64,000 nt of DNA from Terrabacter sp. MAHUQ-38 (GCF_014518425.1 NZ_JACVCU010000004.1:124001-188000), one strand, 5' to 3'. Counted from the stretch's first letter, positions 14,830 through 24,597 are shown. The notes: a model not told the origin generated them from the letters alone. Program-made: numbers and translations.

Positions 14830-16818
14830 ATGGGCGGATCGATCGGATCGAGCGTGATGCGCGGCCGGCGCCTGGGGGCGCTGGGACTCCTGCTCGGGGC
14901 ACTGCTGCTCCTCGCCGGGGTCGTCGCCCCGGCGGGCGCACACGCGGCCGGCGACGAGGGCATGGACTCGTTCGTCGCCGTCTACGACCTCCAGCGCGAC
15001 GGCAGCATGAGGGTCACCGAGACGATCACCTGGCGATTCCCGGCCGGTGAGCAGCGGCGCGGGATCTTCCGCAACATCGTCGTGCGGATGGGTTACGACG
15101 ACGAGGCGGGCCGCTACCGCTACTACGACCTGACCGACGTCGCCGTGACGAGCCCGAGCGGCGCCCCGGACGCGTTCAGGGTCAGCGACAACGGTGCCGC
15201 CAAGGAGATCCGCATCGGCGACCCGGACCAGTACACGAGCGGCACGCAGGTCTACCGCGTCAGCTACACCCTCCACGACGTGCTCAACCCGATCACCGCC
15301 GACGGCACGCCGGCGACCGGTGCGCCCCCGACCGGCACAGCGCCGGCCGACACCGTCGAGCTCAACTACAACGTCTTCGGCGCCAACGAGTTCACCGAGC
15401 GCGACCGCGTCTCCGTGACGGTCAACGCGCCCGCCGCCGCGACCAAGGTCCTGTGCTTCGAGGGCGAGCAGAGGTCCGACACTCCGTGCCAGGGCTCGCC
15501 GGGCGACCCGTCGCGCTTCTCGGCGACGAGCCTGCGCCCCGGCGAGGCGATGACCGTCATCGCGTCCTACCCCGCCTCGGCCTTCGGTGACGTCCGGCCC
15601 GACGTCCGCCAGGGCGATGCGGACTCCTCTATCGGCTCCGACGCCGCGCCCGCTGCGAATGCCGCCGCCTGGGTGGGTGGCATCGGAGCCCCGGTCCTCG
15701 CGCTCGCCGTCATGGGCACGCTCGTGTGGACGCGCGGGCGCGACGAGCGCTACGCCGACCTCACGCCCGGCCTCACGCCGTCGTTCGGCACGGGCGCCCC
15801 CGGTGACGGCACCCCGGGGGCGGTCACGACCCGCTCGGGCAGCACGACGGTCGCCGTGCAGTTCGCGCCGCCACAGGGCGTTCAGCCGGGCATGGTCGGC
15901 ACGATCATCGACGAGACGGCCAACCCCATCGACGTGTCGGCGACGGTGATCGACCTCGCGGTGCGCGGCTTCCTGCGCATCGAGGAGAGCGACTCCGGCG
16001 GCATGTTCAGCCGCACCGACTGGACCCTGACCCGGCTCCCGCCACCGGCGACCGAGCACCTGCTGCCCTACGAGGCTCTGCTGCTCGACGGGATCTTCTC
16101 CGGCCGGGGTGACGTCGTGCGTCTCTCGGAGCTGAAGAACACCTTCGCGAGCACGCTCAAGCGCGTCCAGTCGTCCATGTACGCCGAGGTCGTACAGCGC
16201 GGCTGGTTCCGCTCCTCGCCGCAGACCCAGCGCGGGGTGTGGCAGGGCCTGGGCCTCGTCATCGCCGTCCTCGGCGGCCTCGTGCTCTTCTACGGCCGCC
16301 CGGCCGTGAGTGCGATTCTCCGTGGAGGCTTCGGCGGGGGCGTGGCGCTCGGCGTGGGGCTCGTCGTGGCGGGTCTCATCGTGTGGTTCCTGGGCGGCCG
16401 GATGGCGGCCAAGACGGCCGACGGTTCTGCGGTGCTCGCCCAGTCCCTCGGGTTCAAGGAGTACCTCACGACCGCCGAGGCGGGGCAGATCGAGTTCGAG
16501 GAAGCGAGCAACATCTTCAGCCGCTACCTCCCGTATGCCGTCGTCTTCGGGGTCGCCGACCGGTGGGCCACGACGTTCGCCGAGGTCGCGAAGGCGGCCG
16601 AGGCTGCGAACCACCCACTGGCGATGCCGACCTGGTACGTCTGGAGCGGCAGCGCCTTCCCCGACTTCACGAGCATCGCCGACGGCGTCGACTCTTTCTC
16701 GACGACCTCGACCGGCACCTTCACGTCGACGCCGGGCTCGTCCGGCTCGTCGGGGTTCTCCGGCGGTGGCGGCTTCTCCGGCGGCGGTGGCGGCGGGTCG
16801 TCGTCCGGCTCCTGGTGA
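14830..16818 (+). CDS. DUF2207 membrane protein
   Basis: A 662-residue membrane protein. A signal peptide (about 15-40) leads to an extracytoplasmic DUF2207 domain (SFVAVYDLQRDGSMRVTETITWRFP, RRGIFRNIVVRM), a membrane helix near residue 285, a cytoplasmic domain (about 340-465) and a pair of helices near 475-520. The tail is Ser/Gly-rich, ending SGGGGFSGGGGGGSSSGSW, a hallmark of this family. The function of DUF2207 proteins is not established. ATG at 14830 follows GGAGGGA. It stands alone between smpB and the LigD-like gene. Confidence 0.88.
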   Translation: MGGSIGSSVMRGRRLGALGLLLGALLLLAGVVAPAGAHAAGDEGMDSFVAVYDLQRDGSMRVTETITWRFPAGEQRRGIFRNIVVRMGYDDEAGRYRYYDLTDVAVTSPSGAPDAFRVSDNGAAKEIRIGDPDQYTSGTQVYRVSYTLHDVLNPITADGTPATGAPPTGTAPADTVELNYNVFGANEFTERDRVSVTVNAPAAATKVLCFEGEQRSDTPCQGSPGDPSRFSATSLRPGEAMTVIASYPASAFGDVRPDVRQGDADSSIGSDAAPAANAAAWVGGIGAPVLALAVMGTLVWTRGRDERYADLTPGLTPSFGTGAPGDGTPGAVTTRSGSTTVAVQFAPPQGVQPGMVGTIIDETANPIDVSATVIDLAVRGFLRIEESDSGGMFSRTDWTLTRLPPPATEHLLPYEALLLDGIFSGRGDVVRLSELKNTFASTLKRVQSSMYAEVVQRGWFRSSPQTQRGVWQGLGLVIAVLGGLVLFYGRPAVSAILRGGFGGGVALGVGLVVAGLIVWFLGGRMAAKTADGSAVLAQSLGFKEYLTTAEAGQIEFEEASNIFSRYLPYAVVFGVADRWATTFAEVAKAAEAANHPLAMPTWYVWSGSAFPDFTSIADGVDSFSTTSTGTFTSTPGSSGSSGFSGGGGFSGGGGGGSSSGSW

Positions 16819-16916
16819 CGCCGGGGATCGTGCGCAACGGGTCGCGCGACGCGCCGCAGGGGCTGCCGCTGTAGCGGCGCCCGAGCCCGGACCCGCGGAC
16901 CGGGTATGCGCTGGAC

Positions 16917-18530
16917 ATGGCGAAGGCCAAGACGTCCGACCCGCTCGAGCCGTACCGGCAGAAGCGTGACTTCTCCCGCACGGCCGAGCCGGTCGGCGGA
17001 GTGCCGGCCGCGGAGGCGGACGGTCGGCGCCGGTTCGTGGTGCAGCGTCATCGGGCTCGACGGTTGCACTACGACTTCCGACTGGAGATCGACGGCGTCC
17101 TCGTCAGCTGGGCGGTGCCCAAGGGCCCGACCCTCGACCCGGACGTGCGCCGGCTGGCCGTGCACGTGGAGGACCACCCGATCGAGTACGAGTGGTTCGA
17201 GGGGATCATCCCCGGAGGGGAGTACGGCGGCGGGGACGTCATCGTGTGGGACCGCGGCACGTGGGAGCCGCACGGCACCGACGACCCCGGTCGGGCGGTC
17301 CGCGACGGCGAGCTCCACGTGGACCTGACGGGCGAACGCCTGCTGGGCCGCTTCGCGCTGGTGCGTAGTGGCCAGCCGGCGTCGGGCTCGGCCAAGGAAC
17401 AGTGGCTCCTCGTGCACAAGCACGACAGGTATGCGAAGAAGGGTTGGGATCCCGAGTCCCTCGACACCTCGGTCCTGAGCGGTAGGACCAACGACGAGGT
17501 CAAGGCGGCGCCGGATGCCGTGTGGCACTCCGACGAGCCGCCGTCCGAGGCCGCGCACGCGGTGGAGGGGTCGACGGGGCGGCCGCTGTCCGACGAGGAG
17601 CTCGACGAGCTCGCCGGACTGGGCGCAGAGGGCCGCTGGAGCGTCTTCGACCGGACGCTGCGCGTCACCAACCTCGACAAGGTGCTCTTTCCGGGGCGGA
17701 ACGGCGAGGCCCCGGTGACGAAGCGTGAGCTCCTCGCGTACACGGCGCGGATCGCGCCGGTGCTCTTGCCGTACCTGCGCGGCAGAGCGCTCAACCTCCA
17801 TCGGTACCCGGACGGAGCGGATGCGAAAGGCTTCTGGCACAAGGAGGTTCCCGAACGTGCCCCGGCATGGCTGCCTCGCTGGGACAACCCGGACGCCGAT
17901 CCGGGGGAGACTCGGACGTATCTCGTCGTGGACGAGCCCGCTGCGCTGGTCTGGGCGGCCGGGTTCGGCGCGCTCGAGTGGCACCCCTGGACGTCGCCGA
18001 CGCGTGCCCCCCAGCGCCCCGACTACGCGCTCTTCGACATCGACCCGGGCCAGCGGACGTCGTGGCCCGAGATCCTGGAGCTCGCGCGCCTGCACCGCAC
18101 TGCCTTCGAGCACCTCGGGGTCAGTGCCTACCCCAAGCTGACAGGACGACGTGGGCTGCAGGTGTGGGTGCCGATTCGCTCGGGTCCTGGCTTCGACGAG
18201 ACGCGCGAATGGGTGGAGCGGGTGTCGAGGACCGTCGGAGCGGTCCTTCCGGACCTCGTGAGCTGGAAGTGGCAGAAGAGCCAGCGCGGCGGTCGCGCTC
18301 GTCTCGACTACACGCAGAACGCCGTGAACAAGACGCTCGTGGCTCCGTACAGTCCCCGCCCGGCTCCCGGGGCGCCGGTCTCGGCGCCGATCACGTGGGA
18401 GGAGCTCGACGACCCGGACCTGCGCCCGGACCGCTACACGATCCGGACGGTGCTCCAGCGGCTGGAGGAGCGAGGGGACGTGTTCCGCGGCGTGCTTGCC
18501 CACGACCAGGTCCTGCCGCGCGTCACGTGA
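16917..18530 (+). CDS. LigD-like protein: phosphoesterase plus polymerase domains, no ligase
   Basis: A 537-residue non-homologous end-joining type protein. Residues about 10-190 match the LigD 3'-phosphoesterase domain (FVVQRHRARRLHYDFRLEIDGVLVSWAVPKGP, VEDHPIEYEWFEGIIPGGEYGGG). Residues about 245-530 match the LigD polymerase/primase domain (LDKVLFPG, YALFDIDPG with the paired metal-binding Asp, KLTGRRGLQVWVP, TQNAVNKTLVAPYSPRP). No ATP-dependent ligase domain is present, and no ku or ligase gene lies in the window. It would clean 3' ends and fill gaps, with ligation done by another protein. ATG at 16917 has a TATGCG box six bases upstream. Confidence 0.92.
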   Translation: MAKAKTSDPLEPYRQKRDFSRTAEPVGGVPAAEADGRRRFVVQRHRARRLHYDFRLEIDGVLVSWAVPKGPTLDPDVRRLAVHVEDHPIEYEWFEGIIPGGEYGGGDVIVWDRGTWEPHGTDDPGRAVRDGELHVDLTGERLLGRFALVRSGQPASGSAKEQWLLVHKHDRYAKKGWDPESLDTSVLSGRTNDEVKAAPDAVWHSDEPPSEAAHAVEGSTGRPLSDEELDELAGLGAEGRWSVFDRTLRVTNLDKVLFPGRNGEAPVTKRELLAYTARIAPVLLPYLRGRALNLHRYPDGADAKGFWHKEVPERAPAWLPRWDNPDADPGETRTYLVVDEPAALVWAAGFGALEWHPWTSPTRAPQRPDYALFDIDPGQRTSWPEILELARLHRTAFEHLGVSAYPKLTGRRGLQVWVPIRSGPGFDETREWVERVSRTVGAVLPDLVSWKWQKSQRGGRARLDYTQNAVNKTLVAPYSPRPAPGAPVSAPITWEELDDPDLRPDRYTIRTVLQRLEERGDVFRGVLAHDQVLPRVT

Positions 18531-18551
18531 GCCACCCGTCGGTCGTGTCGC

Positions 18552-19748
18552 CTACCGTTGCAGAGTGGTGCCGACGCGGTCGTGCGCGGGCGAGGTGACC
18601 CGCGCGGACGCCAGCGCGAGCAGGGCTCCCACGCCGGCCACGACGCCACACAGGGGCCAGAGCAGACCCGGCTGGGCGGCATACACGATCCCGCCGAGCG
18701 GCGCCGACAGCATCGTGCCGCTCGTGGCGGCACCGGTGTAGAGGCCCTGGTACTGCCCGACGAGGTGTGCCGGGGCGGCGTCGAGGACGTATGCCGTCGC
18801 CGTCGTCTTGTAGAGGATCTCGCCGGCGGTGAGGACGACCATGGCCACGACCGCGGAGACCGCGACGCCCAGCCACGTCAGGCCGAAGACGACGAACCCG
18901 ACTGCCACGAGGGCATATCCGGTCGCGATGATCGGGATGGCTGGTCGGTGGCGCAACCACAGGGCAACCGGGATCTCGAGCGTGAGGATCAGGCCGGACC
19001 CGATCGCGACCAACGCCGTGTAGAGGGCGAGGGGCTGACCGTGGTCGCGCAGGTGGAGCGGCAGGGTCGAGTAGAGCTGCCGGTAGACGACGTCGACGAG
19101 GACGACGCCGGGCAGGAGCAGCCACAGCGACCGGTCCGCCCGGACCGCACGCCAGAGGCCTGCGGGGGCGTCGGGCTCACGGGCGACCGGCGCCTCGTCG
19201 GGCAGGAAGCGTGACGTGACGTGGCGCAGCGCGAGCGTCAGGACGCCGTCGACGACGAAGAGCGTGTCGTAGCCGTGCGTCGCGAGCAGGGCCCCGATCG
19301 GCGGGCCGATGACGAAGCCGGCGTTCGAGGCGGCACGGCTCACCGCGACAGACGACCGGCGCGAGCCCGACGGCACGGCGAGCGCCGCGAGGGCGCCCTG
19401 GCTCAGTGAGGCGACGGCGCCGAGGTAGCCGGTGAAGGGCATGGTCACAGCCAGCAACCAGACCGGCTGCCAGGGGATCAGCATCGTGAGGACGCCGACG
19501 ACGCTCGCGGTGAGGAGCAGCACGCGCCGGTGGCCGTGCCGGTCGCCGAAGCGCCCGCCGGTGACGTTGCCGAGCAGAGCGCCGACTCCGTTCGACCCGG
19601 CGATGACGCCCGCCGGCACGACGTCGAGCCCGCGCGGACCCGTGAGGTAGAGGACGAGGAAGAGCATGAGGAACGAGCTCGCCGAGCTGACGAACCGACC
19701 CGCGGCCAGCACCCAGACGACTCGGGGCAGGTCTCTCAGATCTCGCAC
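18552..19748 (-). CDS. Major facilitator superfamily transporter
   Basis: A 398-residue membrane protein with about twelve predicted helices and MFS signatures: GNVTGGRFGDRHGHRRVLLL in the loop between helices 2 and 3, and a related pattern in the C-half. It probably exports small molecules; the substrate is unknown. GTG at 19748 follows GGCGGA. It is transcribed divergently from the HxlR-peroxiredoxin fusion gene with only 53 bases between starts, so that regulator is the likely controller. The 3' end is convergent with the LigD-like gene, 21 bases apart. Confidence 0.88.
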   Translation of the reverse strand: MRDLRDLPRVVWVLAAGRFVSSASSFLMLFLVLYLTGPRGLDVVPAGVIAGSNGVGALLGNVTGGRFGDRHGHRRVLLLTASVVGVLTMLIPWQPVWLLAVTMPFTGYLGAVASLSQGALAALAVPSGSRRSSVAVSRAASNAGFVIGPPIGALLATHGYDTLFVVDGVLTLALRHVTSRFLPDEAPVAREPDAPAGLWRAVRADRSLWLLLPGVVLVDVVYRQLYSTLPLHLRDHGQPLALYTALVAIGSGLILTLEIPVALWLRHRPAIPIIATGYALVAVGFVVFGLTWLGVAVSAVVAMVVLTAGEILYKTTATAYVLDAAPAHLVGQYQGLYTGAATSGTMLSAPLGGIVYAAQPGLLWPLCGVVAGVGALLALASARVTSPAHDRVGTTLQR

Positions 19749-19762
19749 TCCGCCATCACACC

Positions 19763-19795
19763 ACAGTCAGTCTCTTTTTGAAACTCAGTTACGAT
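19763..19795. promoter_or_regulatory. Divergent promoter/operator region of the HxlR-Prx and MFS genes
   Basis: The spacer contains AGTCTC (19769-19774) and GAAACT (19780-19785), an imperfect inverted pair around a T-run, and a -10-like TACGAT (19790-19795) six bases before the fusion gene's ATG, giving a leaderless start. HxlR proteins usually bind inverted repeats in such divergent spacers. Confidence 0.4.
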
Positions 19796-19801
19796 GAACG
19801 A

Positions 19802-20662
19802 ATGACGAGGCGGCCGGCCCGTGCCGACGACCCCTGCGGCATCGCGCAGGCCGTCGGGGTCCTGGGCGACCCGTGGAGCCTGCTCGTGCTGCGGGGCGTC
19901 GCGGGGGGGCGCACCCGGTTCGACCAGCTCGTCGCCGAGACCGGCATCTCGCGCAAGGTCCTGACCCAACGGCTCGAGGCGCTCGTGGCCGACCGACTGC
20001 TCGAGCGCCGTGCCTACTCCGACCGGCCGCGGCGGCACGAGTACGTCCTCACCGACCTCGGCCGCGGAGCGCTGCCGGTGCTCAGTGCCCTCCAGGAGTT
20101 CGGCGACACCTGGTTGCTCGGCGATGGGCTGCCGAGAGCCGGTGCCGACGCAGACTCCAACGAGGTGGCCCGCGTGAGAGCCCTTGTCGGAGAGACGATT
20201 CCGCAGCTGCACGGCCTCGACCCCGTCACCGACCGCCCGCTCACGGTCGTGTACTGCTACCCCGGCAACGCGTTCCCGGGCGCGGATGAGGTCCCGGGCG
20301 GTGTGGGCTGCACCCTCGAGTCGTGCACCTACCGCGACCGGCTCGGCGAGTTCGCGGACCTCGGCGCGGGCGTCGTCGGGGTCTCGACGCAGCGTCCCAG
20401 TGAGCAGAGCGCCTTCGCCGAGGCGAACGGCATCCGCTTCCCGCTCGCCTCCGACGCCGACCTCGAGCTGACGACCGCGCTCCGCCTGCCGACGTTCCGG
20501 GTGGGGGGCACGACGCGGCTCAAGCGACAGACGCTCGTCGTCGACCGCGACCGGGTCGTGCGCGCCACGCTCTTCCCGATCCCCGACGTCACGGGCTCGG
20601 TCGACGACGCCCTCCGGGTCGTCCGCGGGATCGTCTCACGCCCGGGCAGGTCCCCCGGCTGA
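19802..20662 (+). CDS. HxlR-type regulator fused to a peroxiredoxin-like domain
   Basis: A 286-residue two-domain protein. Residues about 12-105 are a winged-helix HxlR domain (CGIAQAVGVLGDPWSLLVLRGVAGG, ISRKVLTQRLEALVADRLLERR, HEYVLTDLGRGALPVL), with Cys12 at the position of the redox-sensing N-terminal cysteine of HypR-like HxlR proteins. Residues about 140-286 resemble an AhpC/TSA peroxiredoxin (VVYCYPGNAFPGA, GCTLESCTYRD with Cys170 and Cys175, then strands to the end). The likely role is an oxidant-responsive repressor or activator of the divergent MFS gene, with the peroxiredoxin half sensing peroxide and relaying oxidation. ATG at 19802 fits the upstream TACGAT box; a TTG at 19778 is an unlikely alternative. 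Confidence 0.85.
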   Translation: MTRRPARADDPCGIAQAVGVLGDPWSLLVLRGVAGGRTRFDQLVAETGISRKVLTQRLEALVADRLLERRAYSDRPRRHEYVLTDLGRGALPVLSALQEFGDTWLLGDGLPRAGADADSNEVARVRALVGETIPQLHGLDPVTDRPLTVVYCYPGNAFPGADEVPGGVGCTLESCTYRDRLGEFADLGAGVVGVSTQRPSEQSAFAEANGIRFPLASDADLELTTALRLPTFRVGGTTRLKRQTLVVDRDRVVRATLFPIPDVTGSVDDALRVVRGIVSRPGRSPG

Positions 20663-20680
20663 GCGAGCGAGACGGCCCGG

Positions 20681-20950
20681 TCAACGCTCCGGCACGCGCG
20701 GGGCCGGCACGGGCGCAGGGGCCGGTGTGAGCACGACGAACGACGCCGAGTCCACGGCGGTCCGCTGGACGGCCGGCCCACGCCCTGGGCCGGGCTCCGG
20801 CGCTAGGAACGTCGTGAGGAGCGTCATGACGACGACGATCGTCACGGCCGCCACCGTGGTGATGAGGATCCACCCGACCGTCGTGTGGCCATGATGTGGC
20901 GTGCCACCGGGTGACACCGGCGGCCCGATCGGTCCTGCGTGTTGGGCCAT
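20681..20950 (-). CDS. Small single-pass membrane protein
   Basis: An 89-residue hypothetical protein. A Pro/Gly/His-rich N-terminus precedes one membrane helix (VGWILITTVAAVTIVVVMTLLTTFLA, about residues 25-50) and a Pro-rich tail (TPAPAPVPAPRVPER). ATG at 20950 follows AGGTGCC. It lies 130 bases downstream of the pyruvate carboxylase gene on the same strand and may be cotranscribed. No family recognised. Confidence 0.55.
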   Translation of the reverse strand: MAQHAGPIGPPVSPGGTPHHGHTTVGWILITTVAAVTIVVVMTLLTTFLAPEPGPGRGPAVQRTAVDSASFVVLTPAPAPVPAPRVPER

Positions 20951-21079
20951 GAGGCACCTGCTCTGACTGCCCCGACGACAGAAAGCCTAGCGACGCGGTG
21001 GTGCCACCACAGGAGAACCCGGCGTATGCCGCCGCGCGGGCGCGCGGCCTACGTGGGCAGTGTCGTGCCGGATCGCTGT

Positions 21080-24000
21080 TCAGCCGATGACGACGAGCAG
21101 GTCGCCGCCCTCGACCTGCTGGTGCGTGCCGATGGCGACGCGCGAGACCGTGCCTCCCGTGGCGCTCGTGATGTTGGCCTCCATCTTCATCGCCTCGATC
21201 GTCGCGACGACCCCGCCGGCCTCGACCGTGTCGCCCTCGGCGACGGCGAGGGTCACCACGCCCGCGAACGGGGCCGCGACGTGGCCGGCCGCGCCCGGGT
21301 CGGCCTTTTCAGCGGATTTCACGTCTGCCTCGACCGAGCGGTCACGGACCTGGATCGGGCGGAACTGGCCGTTGAGGGTGCACATGACGGTCCGCATGCC
21401 CTTGGAGTCGGCCTCGCCGACCGACTGGACGCCGATGAGCAGCCGCTTGCCCTGCTCGATCTCGACCTCGTACTCCTCGCCCTGCTCGAGGCCGTGGAGG
21501 AACTCGACCGTGCCGAGCACCGACAGGTCGCCGTAGGACTCGCGTGAGCTCTCGAACTCCTTCGTCGGGCCCGGGAAGAGCAGCTGGTTGAGAGTCCGGC
21601 GGGGCTCCTCGACGAGGGCCTGCTCCTGCCCGGGCGTCAGCTCCGTGAGGCGCGGCCTGGACTGGCGACCGGCGAGCGCCTTGGTGCGGAACGGCTCGGG
21701 CCAGCCACCGGGCGGGTCGCCCAGCTCACCGTTGAGGAACCCGATGACCGAGTCGGGGATGTCGTACCTCTGCGGGTCGTGCTCGAAGTCCTCCGGGTCG
21801 GCGCCGGCCCCCACGAGCGCAAGGGCGAGGTCGCCGACGACCTTCGAGCTCGGCGTCACCTTGACGACGTTGCCGAGGATGCGGTTGGCCGCGGCGTACA
21901 TGTCCTCGATGGCCTCGAAGCGGTCACCGAGGCCGAGGGCGATTGCCTGCTGGCGCAGGTTGCTCAGCTGGCCACCGGGGATCTCGTGGAAGTAGACGCG
22001 GCCGGTGGGGGAGTCGAGGCCCGACTCGAAAGGCTTGTAGAGGTGGCGCACGGCCTCCCAGTACGGCTCGAGCGCGAAGACGTTGCCGATGTCGAGCCCG
22101 GTCGGGCGCTCGGTGTCGTCCGTCGCGGCGACGAGGGCCGAGAGGGAGGGCTGGCTCGTCGTGCCGGCCATCGTCGCCGTCGCGGCGTCGACGGCGTCGA
22201 CCCCCGCGCCGATGGCGGCGAGCAGCGTGCCGATCTGACCGCCCGCGGTGTCGTGGGTGTGCAGGTGCACCGGCAGGTCGAACCGCTCGCGCAGCGCGGT
22301 GACGAGACGGGCTGCGGCCGGCGCGCGGAGCAGCCCGGCCATGTCCTTGATCGCGAGGACGTGCGCGCCGGTGCCGACGATCTGCTCGGCGAGGCGCAGA
22401 TAGTAGTCGAGCGTGTACAGCTTCTCGCCGGGCGACATGAGGTTGCCGGTGTAGCAGAGCGCGACCTCGGCGACGGCCGTGTTGGTCTCGAGCACGGCCT
22501 CCACCGCCGGGCGCATCTGGGACACGTCGTTCAGCGAGTCGAAGATGCGGAAGATGTCGAGACCGGTCTGGGCGGCCTCGCGCACGAAGGCGTCGGTGAC
22601 GGCGGTCGGGTAGGGCGTGTAGCCGACGGTGTTGCGGCCGCGGAGCAGCATCTGGAGCGGGATGTTCGGCATCGCCTCGCGCAGGGCCGCAAGGCGCTCC
22701 CACGGGTCCTCGGCGAGGAAGCGGAGAGCGACGTCGTAGGTCGCCCCGCCCCAGGCCTCCATGGAGAGCAGCTGGGGTGTCAGGTGCGACACGTGCCTGG
22801 CGACGTGGAGCAGGTCTCGGGTGCGCATCCGCGTCGCAAGGAGCGACTGGTGCGCGTCGCGGAACGTCGTGTCGGTGACCGCGACCTCGCTCTGCGCCCG
22901 CAGCGAGCGGGCGAAGCCCGCGGGGCCCTGCGCGAGGAGACGGTCGCGCGCACCTTCGGGCACGGCGGCGTTCGGCAGGGCGGGCAGCTTGGAGCGCGGC
23001 CGTACGCGCGTCGTGACCGGTCCGTTCGGCTGGTTGACGGTGATGTCGGCGAGGTACGTCAGCAGCTTCGTCGCGCGGTCGGCGCTGACCCGGGCCGAGA
23101 GCAGCTCGGGTCGCTCGTCGATGAACGACGTCGTGGCGAGGCCCTGCTGGAAGACGGGGTCGGCGAGCACCGCCTCGAGGAAGGGGATGTTCGTCGAGAC
23201 GCCGCGGATGCGGAACTCCGCCAGGGCGCGCTGGGCTCGACGCACCGCGATCGGGAACGTCATGCCCCGGCAGGTGAGCTTGACGAGCATCGAGTCGAAG
23301 TGGGCGCTGATCTCGGCGCCGACGAAGACCGTGCCGCCATCGAGCCGCACGCCGCTGCCGCCCGCCGACCGGTAGACGGTGATCGTGCCGGCGTCCGGGC
23401 GGAACCCGTTGGCGGGGTCCTCGGTCGTGATCCGGCACTGCATGGCGAAGCCCTTGGTGCGGATGTCCTCCTGCCGCAGGCCCATCGACGCGAACGTGTC
23501 ACCCGACGCGATCTGCATCTGGGTGACCACGAGGTCGATGTCGGTGACCTCCTCGGTCACCGTGTGCTCGACCTGGATGCGGGGGTTCATCTCGATGAAG
23601 ACGTAGCGGCCGTCCTCGCCGAGGAGGAACTCGACGGTGCCGGCGTTGACGTAGCCGATCGAGCGCGCGAACGCGACGGCGTCGGCGCACATGCGCTCTC
23701 GGATCTCGGTGTCGAGGTTGGGCGCCGGCGCGATCTCGACGACCTTCTGGTGGCGCCGCTGGAGCGAGCAGTCACGCTCGAAGAGGTGGACCACCTCGCC
23801 GGTGCGGTCGGCGAGCACCTGGACCTCGATGTGCCGTGGGTTGACCACAGCCTCCTCGAGGTAGAGCGTCGGGTCGCCGAATGCCGACTCGGCCTCGCGC
23901 TGGGCGGCCTCGAGGGCCTCGCGGAGGGCCTCCTTGGTCTCGACGCGGCGCATGCCGCGGCCGCCACCGCCGCTGACCGCCTTGACGAAGACGGGGAAGC

Positions 24001-24454
24001 CGATCGCGTCGGCCGCGGCCTCGAGTGCGTCGAGGTCGGTGCCGGGCTCGGAGCCCTGCAGCGTCGGCAGGCCCGCGTCGCGGGCGGCCGCGATGGCGCG
24101 CGCCTTGTTGCCGGTGAGGTGGAGCACGGAGGCGGGCGGGCCGATGAACGTGATGCCGGCGGCGTCGCACGCCTCGGCGAGGAGCGGGTTCTCCGAGAGG
24201 AAGCCGTAGCCGGGGTAGATCGCGTCGGCGCCGGCAGCGACGGCCTGCGCGACGATCGCCTCGTGGTCGAGGTAGGCGCGGACCGGGTGACCCGGCTCGC
24301 CGATCTGATAGGCCTCGTCGGCCTTGAGGCGGTGCTCGCTCTTGCGGTCCTCGTAGGGGAACACGGCGACCGTGCGGGCGCCGAGCTCGGTCGCGGCCCG
24401 GAAGGCTCGGACGGCGATCTCGCCTCGGTTGGCGACGAGAACCTTGCGGAACAT
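21080..24454 (-). CDS. pyc: Pyruvate carboxylase
   Basis: A 1124-residue biotin enzyme that carboxylates pyruvate to oxaloacetate to refill the TCA cycle. The biotin carboxylase half starts FRKVLVANRGEIAVRAFRA and has the ATP-grasp loop KAVSGGGGRGMRRV and EMNPRIQVEHTVTEEVTDIDLV (to about 450). The carboxyltransferase barrel (about 530-800) has DTTFRDAHQSLLATRMRT, EAWGGATYDVALRFL and HLHTHDTAGGQ. A linker domain follows, and the C-terminal biotinyl domain has EAMKMEANI, whose Lys carries biotin. Length is that of the single-chain enzyme. ATG at 24454 follows GGAGGT. Confidence 0.97.
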   Translation of the reverse strand: MFRKVLVANRGEIAVRAFRAATELGARTVAVFPYEDRKSEHRLKADEAYQIGEPGHPVRAYLDHEAIVAQAVAAGADAIYPGYGFLSENPLLAEACDAAGITFIGPPASVLHLTGNKARAIAAARDAGLPTLQGSEPGTDLDALEAAADAIGFPVFVKAVSGGGGRGMRRVETKEALREALEAAQREAESAFGDPTLYLEEAVVNPRHIEVQVLADRTGEVVHLFERDCSLQRRHQKVVEIAPAPNLDTEIRERMCADAVAFARSIGYVNAGTVEFLLGEDGRYVFIEMNPRIQVEHTVTEEVTDIDLVVTQMQIASGDTFASMGLRQEDIRTKGFAMQCRITTEDPANGFRPDAGTITVYRSAGGSGVRLDGGTVFVGAEISAHFDSMLVKLTCRGMTFPIAVRRAQRALAEFRIRGVSTNIPFLEAVLADPVFQQGLATTSFIDERPELLSARVSADRATKLLTYLADITVNQPNGPVTTRVRPRSKLPALPNAAVPEGARDRLLAQGPAGFARSLRAQSEVAVTDTTFRDAHQSLLATRMRTRDLLHVARHVSHLTPQLLSMEAWGGATYDVALRFLAEDPWERLAALREAMPNIPLQMLLRGRNTVGYTPYPTAVTDAFVREAAQTGLDIFRIFDSLNDVSQMRPAVEAVLETNTAVAEVALCYTGNLMSPGEKLYTLDYYLRLAEQIVGTGAHVLAIKDMAGLLRAPAAARLVTALRERFDLPVHLHTHDTAGGQIGTLLAAIGAGVDAVDAATATMAGTTSQPSLSALVAATDDTERPTGLDIGNVFALEPYWEAVRHLYKPFESGLDSPTGRVYFHEIPGGQLSNLRQQAIALGLGDRFEAIEDMYAAANRILGNVVKVTPSSKVVGDLALALVGAGADPEDFEHDPQRYDIPDSVIGFLNGELGDPPGGWPEPFRTKALAGRQSRPRLTELTPGQEQALVEEPRRTLNQLLFPGPTKEFESSRESYGDLSVLGTVEFLHGLEQGEEYEVEIEQGKRLLIGVQSVGEADSKGMRTVMCTLNGQFRPIQVRDRSVEADVKSAEKADPGAAGHVAAPFAGVVTLAVAEGDTVEAGGVVATIEAMKMEANITSATGGTVSRVAIGTHQQVEGGDLLVVIG

Positions 24455-24597
24455 CGGACCTCCAGGGTGCGGGGGCGACTGCGTGCGCGGTCGTGCTCGG
24501 CGTCGGCGTCGGCGTCGACCACCGGGGGCAGCCTAGTGGCGGGCTCGCACACGCCGGGCTCGGTGTCCCGATCCCGGACGCACTCGACGGGAATGGC

